Source: Diorhabda sublineata (taxonomy: Eukaryota > Arthropoda > Insecta > Coleoptera > Chrysomelidae). From it: 64,000 bases of DNA. The first letter of the stretch is position 1, and every line of letters starts with the position of its first letter. Positions 55,950 to 64,000 of this stretch are shown piece by piece. The stretch lies in contig NC_079476.1 of NCBI RefSeq assembly GCF_026230105.1, positions 4,547,209-4,611,208 on the forward strand. The letters are read 5' to 3'. A program made the position numbers and the translations under genes. The notes below the pieces were generated by a model. That model had not been told where the DNA came from. It saw only the letters and a program-made list of their open reading frames with translations, and made no database searches.

Positions 55950-56462
55950 AAGAAACCAGTGTAGCCGTAGCCTTCGTTTGTAAATAGTTATTTTTTTGTT
56001 TTGCATTAAACTTGATCGACTTGGGAATAAAGCAACGGATTTTTGCGAAATTTCTCATGAAAATTGGAAAAACTGCAACTGAAACTCATAATTTATTGAA
56101 ACAAGTCAATGGTAATGAATGTTTGTCGCGTCCACTAGTATTTGAGTGGTTTTCAAGATGTTAACGATGATTCGCGATCGGGTTGCCCTTCCACGTCAAA
56201 TTGAAATGAAAATATTGATCGATAATCTAATTCAATCTGACCTTCGACTATGTAATCGTGTATAAGCTGAATATATAGGAAATGACAAAGAATGTGTTCG
56301 GTAAATTTTACACGAACATTTTAACATGCTAAAAGTGTGACGGCGCGCGTCTTGAAGAAATTGACAGAAAAAGACTTCTTGCACTGTTTCGAATAATAGA
56401 AGAATCGCATGTAGGGATAGAGGATTGGTATAAATTGAAGGTGATAATAAACAAATATACAT
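55950..56462 (+). mobile_element. Mariner with catalytic core deleted (second family)
   Basis: The plus strand reads QRIFAKFLMKIGKTATETHN, LLKQVNGNECLSRPLVFEWF (first HTH region), later IGNDKECVR.ILHEHFNMLK and VCDGARL. It then passes directly to LKKLTEKDFLHCFE, KNRM, IEGDNKQI, the C-terminal end of the protein (family (A)L.EKDF.HCFEQWK.RM.RC...(G)(E)Y(I/V)EGD). Everything between the KVCAR.VP tract and the C-terminal helix is missing, including all three Asp. The same type of deletion occurred independently in the 26803 mariner. Confidence 0.75.
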
Positions 56463-56464
56463 AA

Positions 56465-58085
56465 TATCAAAATAGAAAGTTTTATATCACTAGTATCACA
56501 TAGGATTAGTGAGGTTAAGTGGGATTTAACATATTTCCATTAGTTTCAGTATTTTCGTCTTGGAAGATGGATAAGTACAAGAAACAAGTCCCACGTTAGA
56601 GTTATTTGGAGAAATGGGTCTAAATGAATCATCGATTAGAGTAGTGATCATTTTCTTAGAGGTTCTTGTTTCGTTAATCGTTTTTACAGTACACTTAGGG
56701 AGAAATGAAAATTAAAGGCAACGTCACTTTGGATGGTTCCTCCAAGATAAGCATCCTAATTGTAAATGAGATCCAATTTGAATCTACGTATTGATTTGTA
56801 TTCAGAATAGTAGAAACCTATTGATACATACTTTAGTCGCTAGATATATAATATAGTATTCAAATTTTTCTGCTTTTCCTATTTATGCCCAGCAAAACTA
56901 TCATTTATTCAATCAACCTCTGGGAAGAAAACGAAAACAGGTATGAAGAATGCTTATAACGTTTTTAATGAAGTCCAGTATAACTGATAAGCTAAATGAA
57001 ATACACCTTGCAAGAGTTTTACAGCTAAACCAAATTCAGGTGAAGTTTTGAGAGCTAACGATTGAAGTCCTCTTAACTTTTATCTTTAAATCAACGCTCC
57101 ATTTTGTCCATAAATGTATGGGATTTTTTTCATATTACATGAGATGCTTTCGTACTAAAACTTTTAACGTTAGTAAAAAAACTTTGTATGTGAAAGTCGA
57201 TTATTCTCGTAACTTTACTAAAACTTGTATATGAACTTTGTTCATATATAAGCGAAAAGTTAAACTTCGTGTTATTAAACATTCTGAAACTTTAATTACT
57301 TGTTAACTTTGATTGCTTCAATTGGAATGAATGGAAAGAGGTCAACATGTTTTCCGAGACATTTAAGAACGAAGAAAAATGTTATTTGTGAAATGGTATG
57401 TGAATAAGTGATGGTAATACTTTCAGATAATCAGGCATTCGAACAAAAATGTAAAAAAACAATGGGATTCGCTATTCAAAATATGCAGTTTATTCACAAC
57501 CATAAAATTCAATTGAATTACTGAATTTACTCGGTAATTTGTCATTAGTTTACCATTTTTAGAATATTTATAATTATAGAAAGCTTTATTATTTAGAAAG
57601 TGTTTAGAATACGGCCGAAAGTCAATGAAAATCATATTCATTTATTAGTTTTTTCCATTTTTATGGAGAATGCCTGAATAAAATTCCATTAGTTCTTTGG
57701 TTAAGTTGGAAATTGTCTTGTGGCAACTCTAGTTACGTAATAAGTGAAAATATATTCATCGATAGATTGTTGGTTATGTTTTATGTGTTCAATTGGACCT
57801 ATAAGCTATTTATCGATGACTTTTTATACATATTCTGATAAATCTTATAACTTCTAACATCATTTAATGCAGATATATAAAGTGTAGTATTCATTTTTAT
57901 TTTATTTATACATTAAATATTGCAAAATAACACATAAAACAAATCAACTCAGCATTTTAAACTCGAAGACATGCGGTATCATTTATTATCAATTGTTGTT
58001 CAATAATTTGAGATTTGAATTTTGAAAAAATTGGAATTCATTACAGTGTTTTGTTGTGATTGTTGGCCACGACGATTTCTATGGA
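56465..58085. other. No recognisable gene
   Basis: Long AT-rich spacer. Short minus frame at 57423-57641 has no motif. No inverted repeat or array until the palindrome at 58090. Confidence 0.4.
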
Positions 58086-58089
58086 AAAA

Positions 58090-58972
58090 AGTTGTAGGTA
58101 ATACAAATATTTAGACTTATTTCACATAACTCCAAAAGTAATGTAAAAATTGAAATAACGAAGTTTTTGATTTTTTATTTCTTTTTCAAGAAATTGGGTG
58201 AAAAGCTACTACTGTAAATCATTATATTTGAAATTTATTTTTTTAACTTTATTTTGATTAAATAATTTTCAACCTAGTTTTGAATAGAAACTTCTCACGT
58301 CAAAATATCAAAAGTCGGTAAGATTTTTGGTAGTTGAAATCTCCACTTTCTGATGATATAAAAAATACCACCATCACCATGGTACATTTTACCAGAAAAG
58401 GCAAAGAAAAAACGAAAAAAGTGGCATCCGAAAATTGTTTTTAATCATTTGTACAATTTTTAATTATCTGTTGAAATTTTACACTCTAATTACATGAAAA
58501 ACGTGAGATTCCATGTTATATTGAAAACCTTAGTAATTAGAATGTGAAATTTTTAAAAATATCTAAAAATTGTACATAATGATTGAACAAATTTTGGAAG
58601 TTTTTTTTCTCGCATTTTTTCCTTTTCTGAGAAAATTTACCTTAGTGATGGTAATATTTTTTACACCACCAGAAAGTAGAGATTTCAACAAACAAAAAAC
58701 TCACCGATTTTTTTACAAAAATCAGATATTTTGACGGGATAATTTTTGAAAATTAGGGGGCTTTCGATATTAAATCAAAATTAAATAAATGAAAGTGTAT
58801 TTGAGACATAAAAAGATACGTTTTTACAAATTTCCGTGAAAAAATAAAGTAGAAGATAAGAATAAAAAATCAAACATTTGTTATTTGGAATTTTTCACTT
58901 AAATTTTAAGGTTTTGTAAAAAAAAGTATGAAGAAAAAAGTTGTAGAGCTTTTCATTACCTACAATTCTGCT
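58090..58972. mobile_element. Large palindrome or foldback element, about 880 bp
   Basis: The outer arms start gttgtaggtaat (58091) and end attacctacaat (58958). The inner arms are better conserved: cgtcaaaatatcaaaagtcg (58299) pairs with the reverse of cagatattttgacggg (58723); ttgaaatctccactttctga (58335) with the reverse of accagaaagtagagatttca (58669); ataccaccatcac with gtgatggtaatat; and acaatttttaattatctgtt (58453) with the reverse of aatatctaaaaattgtac (58557). The centre is near 58512. No coding sequence. Arms of more than 400 bp with patchy identity suggest an old long-arm MITE. Confidence 0.75.
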
Positions 58973-60185
58973 GTTCAGCTTTTTACCATAGGAATTATAG
59001 TTTTGCTAGAAATAGAGATGAACCGTTTTTTACCCTTAAAAACTTCCACTTCCCCCTCCCTTCCTAAACTCAGATCGACCGTAAATTATTTTTCCCTACA
59101 TTCTTATTATAATTCTCCTTCTTTTACAATGGGTTTCACATCTTACTATTACTTTTTTTCACTTTTTATTAATGTTAAAGGCTTCTACCCTTGTCTAGAA
59201 CCAGAAACCAGACTGACTGTCGACCAGCATCTACCAGCTAACAGGAAATAATACAAAGCGGTATCACGACAGTTGATTGCGTACAAATATCGCATTATCT
59301 TGGTGCATTTTTTTCAATGTAAAGTGTAAAAATTCAACCAGAGGAATCGTATATAGATGAATGTTAGGAGAACTGTTTTTGGAAGCAGTGATGGGGACTG
59401 TACTGGTTAGAAACTAATAAAATCTAACTTAAGTTGAGTTTTAGAAACAGGATTATCCCATGAATGAAAAAAAAATACTTGAGAAAGTATCATAAGATTA
59501 ATTTTTATCTTGGGATGTTATCTTCTTACCAAAATCATTATTTTATTATAGAAACTCTTAAATATTGTATGTTTCTCAATATCTGGATATTTTTTCTTCG
59601 TTTACTAGAATATAGCAATTCTGAAATTGAAAAAGTGAGACATCAATTTAATTTAAAGCGGCTAATAATTTTATTAACGACAATTCTTTGAGCCCGTGCC
59701 AAGTTGACAAAAGACGACCAATCAAATAACCAAAATATTCTTTAAGACTTCCTGCATTTCTCAAATTTATTCATAATATTACAACATATGTTCTTAACAC
59801 TTTAAACTAGGTCAATGTATTGTTATTTCAAACTTCTGCAATGAGTAACTAAAAATAAATTGCATTTCCATTACATACACAAATAACTGATAATAACAAT
59901 TTTGTTTTCAGCAAGTTTTTTCTGTGAAACAAAAGCTACCAACGGGTCGGTTTCAAATTTTTAGGGGCACGTAAAAAGTTGTAAAAAACTGTGTATAACA
60001 AAATATTACGATCGCTCATTAACTAAATTAAATAAAAGGAATGTCAACAAGCGAATGAGGAAGTTAAACATCAATTAGTATAATTATTTTGAGCGAATTT
60101 TCTTCTGCGATTAAATTAGATGTTATTGAGTTTTCGACAGAAACAATAACTAGAAGGTACTAATAAATAAAATAAAATGAAAATT
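58973..60185. other. No recognisable gene
   Basis: An open plus frame of 107 codons (58928-59251) begins inside the palindrome arm and reads serine/leucine-rich text without a motif; I do not regard it as a gene. The rest is AT-rich. It ends in the leader of a mariner. Confidence 0.4.
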
Positions 60186-60189
60186 AGTT

Positions 60190-60880
60190 TCAATATATGA
60201 ATAATATGATTGGATTTGTCTCTGTCAACATTGAAGGTCGTCCAAAATCGGTTGTTGTGCTAGAAAATATCGATGCTGTGCGTAAACTGATATTGCAATC
60301 GCTCAAAAAGCAGCTTATGCCGACTGGTGCAAAAAATGCTAAAAAAAATCATGGATCTATATACATGATCCCAAAACCAAATCAATTGTTTGGGTCTTTT
60401 AAGATGAGTCAAATCCAACACACACGAAGTATTTTGAACTAAATGGTCGCCTGTTTTTTGGAATAACTGGACATGTCGCCACCGTTCCATTAAAGCCATG
60501 TAGAACGGTTAAATCTGAATGGTACACCGGAATTTATTTACCATTCATTCTCCACTACGACAGCTCTCACACATCAGTTCAAACAAAAACGTTTTTGAAC
60601 AGTCCAAACATCGAATTGATGGGTCATCCGCCTTACAGTCCTTGCTTGGCTCCCAATGATTTCTTCTCATTCCCGCAGATCAAAAATAAATTGCGAGGTA
60701 AACGTTTTTTTATACCTGAAGAAGCGGTTGATGCGTTCAAATCTTATGTTTTGGAGCTACCACAATCGGATTGAAAAAACATAAATATTATTGGAACAAG
60801 TGTTAATAGATGGAAAACTGATGCAATGAAATATTGAAAATTATGTTAGAACTGATTTTGAGGTTAAACATATCTTGTTT
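60190..60880 (+). pseudogene. Mariner transposase copy 3, C-terminal part best kept
   Basis: The plus strand reads EGRPKSVVVLENIDAVRKLI, a scrambled middle, then ATVPLKPCRTVKSEWYTG, LHYDSSHTSVQTKTFLNSPN, IELMGHPPYSPCLAPNDFFS, FPQIKNKLRGKRF and PEEAVDAFKSYVLELPQSD. The HHDN motif is HYDSS (Asp kept, Asn lost); SPCLAPND keeps the third Asp in APND while the Asp of SPDL is Cys. The tract with the first Asp (GDESW) is decayed to GSIYMIPKPN. Same family as 14395-15300 and 23655-24345. Confidence 0.85.
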
Positions 60881-60884
60881 CGCA

Positions 60885-62025
60885 ATAACAGTGATATGCG
60901 ATGCAGATTAAACTTCGAAGATTAAATGAATAAATACGGGAAGAAGGAATAGAACAAGGAACGCGTTGCTATATTGGTCATGGAACACATAGATTAAAGA
61001 GTTAAAGAAAAGGAATGACAATTAAATGTAAAAGAAGTTGTTTATTGCTTTGAGATGGGAGTGATAAGATAAACAAGATATGTTATGATAATAAAAGAAA
61101 CACACAAATAATAAATTACACGACCCTAGGTCCAAAATAAACAGATATCGAAGAAAATAAAACGATAGATAGGTAGAATAGAGGAAGGATATAGGAAACA
61201 AGAAGAAATAAATGGAAACCTCTGGTAGTGACAGAAAAGCATGGGAAAACTGGGCTGAAAAAGGTACTTAATCTTCAAAAGCTTAGAAGACGGGAATATT
61301 ATAATAATGAAATATTTATACTGATCTTGAGATTAAATACATTTCTCTTATAATAAAATTATATAATTTTATTCATCTTATTCATCATCATAAAAAAACT
61401 ATAAAAAAACTCTTGTATAACTAATTCTTTTCACATAAAGTATCAAGGGCGCACGTAAACCTTCATTTCCTGCCGAGGGCTAATCTACACACATCGCAAT
61501 AATGCCTCGACGGTACAAAGCGATAACATAAAACGATTTAGGCCAGTATTCACACGTTTTTTTTAATGCAAAAACAAATTTTTTATACGAATTGTTTAAA
61601 AAAAATAACGTTGTAATATAAAAAAAATAGTGTATTTGATTTCTTCATGAAATAAGTTCTAAAAAAATTTTAACTATAACTAAAACGAAATAACACAATA
61701 TTAAGTTACTTCGATTGTAACTGTCGCTTTGACGTTTCGTATCAGATTTACAAATTAATATAGATACAAGCAATTGCAATAGAGGGAAATAATTGCAAGT
61801 CGGTATGAACGATCCGCTTCATTTTAATATTTATTCTCATATAATTTTCGATGGATTGTAATAATATTCACGAACATTCGCTGAATTTCGGATATGGACA
61901 GTTTAACAAAATAAGAATTTTAAGTAGAAAAGAATTGCTTCGGTAAAATTTCAAACGAAGATATCAACCAAAATGCTGTGATATGAGAAAAATGTAATGG
62001 ATTTCATCAACTTCTTGAACCATTT
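60885..62025. other. No recognisable gene
   Basis: AT-rich. Broken basic text at 61150-61270 (EKHGKTGLKKVL) could be a LINE tail but is not diagnostic. No repeats. Confidence 0.35.
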
Positions 62026-62029
62026 CATT

Positions 62030-62165
62030 AATTATTTTGATATTTCGTGGTTCTTAAAGCAGTTTAATTTTTTTATCGTATTGATGACCTTTTAGCCTAT
62101 TTTCAAAATACTCAGATGTCCGTCCTATATAAACAGCATCACTATCATTACAAGGTGCTATCAGT
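62030..62165 (-). pseudogene. Penelope-type GIY-YIG nuclease scrap
   Basis: The minus strand reads APCNDSDAVYIGRTSEYFEN, then RLKGHQYDKKIK and a stop. This fits the start of the GIY-YIG domain of Penelope-like elements: (V/I)PC..C(D/E).(V/S)YIG.T...(L/F).(T/N)R(L)..H, in which the second Cys is Ser here (NDSD) and the catalytic Arg is in NRL. It belongs to another subfamily than the fragment at 29545. Only about 45 codons are readable. Confidence 0.55.
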
Positions 62166-62955
62166 AAGATAAAAAAAATAAAACTGCATCTAATATCAAA
62201 TAAAGAGACACTTAATTATAAAAATACGACATAATCTAATTCGCGAAAAAGAGAATTTTTAGAAATGGTTCACTTTATAGAGAAATTTCAATGAAAAAAG
62301 ATATTTATTTGTATAAATTCAAAAATTCTTGAAATAAAGAAATACAAATTTCAGAAATCGTTTAAAAATATGGAAACGAAAAACTCTCAATGATAAAAAA
62401 TACTTAAACAATTTCAGTAAAGTGTTTAAATTCCATTTTATGAATTTCTAAGCAGCTATTAATAATTTTTTTTATTATTTTCACGATTAATATAATTATA
62501 CTAATTAAATCATATTATGATAAAAACCGAAGTAGGTCCAAAGTCGATATTTTTATCTATTTGAAAAATTAATTATCAATCAGAAGAGACCTAAAATAAA
62601 GACAATTCATAAATAAAATATGTGTGGGGGCAGTTCATGATGTCTGGAATGCTTTTACAACTTATATGTTGATAATAGGAACGAAAAATTACCATTAACA
62701 ATTCTGAATGACTGGGCATTCGATATACTAAGAACTGATTGTGGTAATAACAAGCAAATTGTTGAATCTAAATGTAATACGACATCAAAATAAGTGTGGG
62801 GACAAAAAATCCGTACAAACCGTTCGTTTTATTTATTTTATTTGCATTTTTATCTATAAAACAATGATTACTACTCTATAAATACACACAATAAGCACCG
62901 AGGCGGCTCGCTTTCTTAATATTTGTTTTCAAATTAAATTATGGAATACAGAATT
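62166..62955. other. No recognisable gene; one foldback-MITE end
   Basis: AT-rich. The text atcagaagagacctaaaata at 62578-62598 matches the arms of the foldback MITE at 32181-32370 and may be a solo end. Otherwise nothing recognised. Confidence 0.4.
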
Positions 62956-62959
62956 TGCT

Positions 62960-63100
62960 TTACTGAAAATTCCCTATTTTAGTTCATCATGTGTAGTTGC
63001 TTCCCAATCTTCAGAATATACTTTTCGTTTCAAATTTCGCCAAAACGTTCAATTGGTCTCAGTTGAGGCAAATGGGAACATTCCTAGGTTCCTAAATAAA
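62960..63100 (-). pseudogene. Tc1-like transposase C-terminal end
   Basis: The minus strand reads ECSHLPQLRPIERFGEI, then NEKYILKIGKQ. This is the third catalytic tract of the Tc1-like group with N.P(Q)(L)RPIE.FW..(L)K...Y, carrying the final Glu (PIE). Trp of FW is Gly. It lies directly downstream, in gene order, of the 164-bp array, whose unit encodes the preceding second-Asp tract HPEGN(F)(V)FWPDMA. Confidence 0.7.
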
Positions 63101-64000
63101 CGGAATATTCAACTCTGCAGAAGCTCCCACAATGTCCTTTCATAATGAGTTGCCATATCTGGTCAAAACACAAATTTTCCTTCAGGATGCTTTTTTTTCA
63201 TTAACTGCATTGATCTAGATCATATATTTTGGCAGTTGCAGAATTTCCAGAAGTCTAAATAAACGGAATATTCAACTATGCAGAAGCTCCCACAATGTCC
63301 TTTCTTAATGAGTTGCCATATCTGGTCAAAACACAAAATTTCCTTCAGGATGCTTTTTTTTTCATTAACTGCATTGATCTAGATCATATATTTTGGCAGT
63401 TGCAGAATTTCCAGAAGTCTAAATAAACGGAATATTCAACTATGCAGAAGCTCCCACAATGTCCTTTCATAATGAGTTGCCATATCTGGTCAAAACACAA
63501 ATTTTCCTTCAGGATGCTTTTTTTTCATTAACTGCATTGATCTAGATCATATATTTTGGCAGTTGCAGAATTTCCAGAAGTCTAAATAAACGGAATATTC
63601 AACTATGCAGAAGCTCCTACAATGTCCTTTCATAATGAGTTGCCATATCTGGTCAAAACACAAAATTTCCTTCAGGATGCTTTTTTTTTCAATAAATACA
63701 TTGATCTAGATCATATATTTTGGCAGTTGCAGAATTTCCAGAAGTCTAAATAAACGGAATATTCAACTATGCAGAAGCTCCCACAATGTCCTTTCTTAAT
63801 GAGTTGCCATATCTGGTCAAAACACAAAATTTCCTTCAGGATGCTTTTTTTTTCAATAACTGCATTGATCTAGATCATATATTTTGGCAGTTGCAGAATT
63901 TCCAGAAGTCTAAATAAACGGAATATTCAACTATGCAGAAGCTCCCACAATGTCCTTTCTTAATGAGTTGCCATATCTGGTCAAAACACAAAATTTCCTT
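63093..64000 (-). repeat. 164-bp tandem array built from transposase sequence
   Basis: cggaatattcaact recurs at 63101, 63264, 63428, 63591, 63755 and 63919, spacings of 163-164 bp; the array continues past the window edge. Read on the minus strand each unit contains HPEGNFVFWPDMATHYERTL followed by WELL, the Tc1-like tract around the second catalytic Asp (family HP.GN.(I/V)FWPD.AS.HYA..T(L).(F/L)L). Each unit also has the sequence atctagatcatatattttgg. Copies are nearly identical, differing mainly in the length of a c-flanked t(8-10) run. As 163/164 is not a multiple of three, the coding frame is not kept between units. Confidence 0.93.

Noticed and set aside
58928..59251. 107-codon plus open frame
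   Set aside because: Starts inside a palindrome arm, low-complexity Ser/Leu/Phe text, no motif or splice context.
60260..60499. 79-codon minus frame
   Set aside because: Complement of the mariner copy 3 coding remnant.

Overview
This window is AT-rich eukaryotic DNA made almost entirely of decayed transposable elements. The mix points to an insect genome: several lineages of mariner (DD34D), Tc1-like, Tc3-like and IS630-type transposases, hAT elements and hAT MITEs, a pogo/Tigger fragment, RTE-like LINEs, LINEs with RNase H, and Penelope-like GIY-YIG fragments. The species cannot be told from the sequence. I recognise no host protein-coding gene, tRNA or rRNA. Most apparent open frames are remnants of transposases or reverse transcriptases, opposite-strand shadows, or products of tandem repeats whose period is a multiple of three.

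Layout. 1-6 kb: a mariner 5' end; a Tc1-like C-terminal fragment (minus) abutting an array of 126-bp repeats; then an IS630-type transposase whose N-terminal part (3.7-4.0 kb) and C-terminal end (5.75-5.89 kb) flank a dimeric array of about 160-bp units. 6.6-10.3 kb: a degenerate mariner (minus) split by a hAT element with matching 13-bp ends; the hAT carries about 21 copies of an 86-bp unit full of ATCGAT motifs and a hAT dimerisation-domain remnant. 11.3-12.4 kb: a 1.1-kb element with perfect 17-bp inverted ends, a TATA box and a possible two-exon gene. 13.4-17 kb: a LINE 3' half and two mariners. 18.8-20 kb: a long-TIR MITE and another IS630-type remnant. 21.0-22.3 kb: the best preserved gene, a mellifera-like mariner in one frame with two premature stops and all three catalytic aspartates. 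23.6-27.5 kb: mariner and LINE fragments and a Harbinger-like, GC-richer insert. 29.3-30.2 kb: a Penelope fragment between inverted terminal pieces. 31.6-37.4 kb: a mariner, a foldback MITE, two hAT MITEs with visible 8-bp target duplications, an RTE-like LINE, a ZBED-type hAT C-terminus and a Tc3-like N-terminal half. 38-44.5 kb: a Penelope terminal palindrome, composite MITEs, a LINE 3' end and a third IS630-type copy. 46.3-56.5 kb: a mariner with intact TIRs, a LINE RNase H segment with a 59-bp tandem duplication, a nearly complete Tc3-like element, an RTE-like LINE, a Tigger fragment and a core-deleted mariner. 58-64 kb: a long palindrome, one more mariner, a Penelope GIY-YIG scrap and, at the right edge, a 164-bp array that repeatedly copies part of a Tc1-like transposase gene.

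The most notable pattern is that all four large tandem arrays lie inside or directly against a DNA-transposon coding remnant, as if satellites here were born from transposons. Next in interest are the hAT subterminal satellite, a hammerhead-ribozyme-like motif in the Penelope termini, and the possible spliced gene inside the 11.3-12.4 kb element. No genes act together as a pathway; the only functional logic is transposition, nested insertion and decay.
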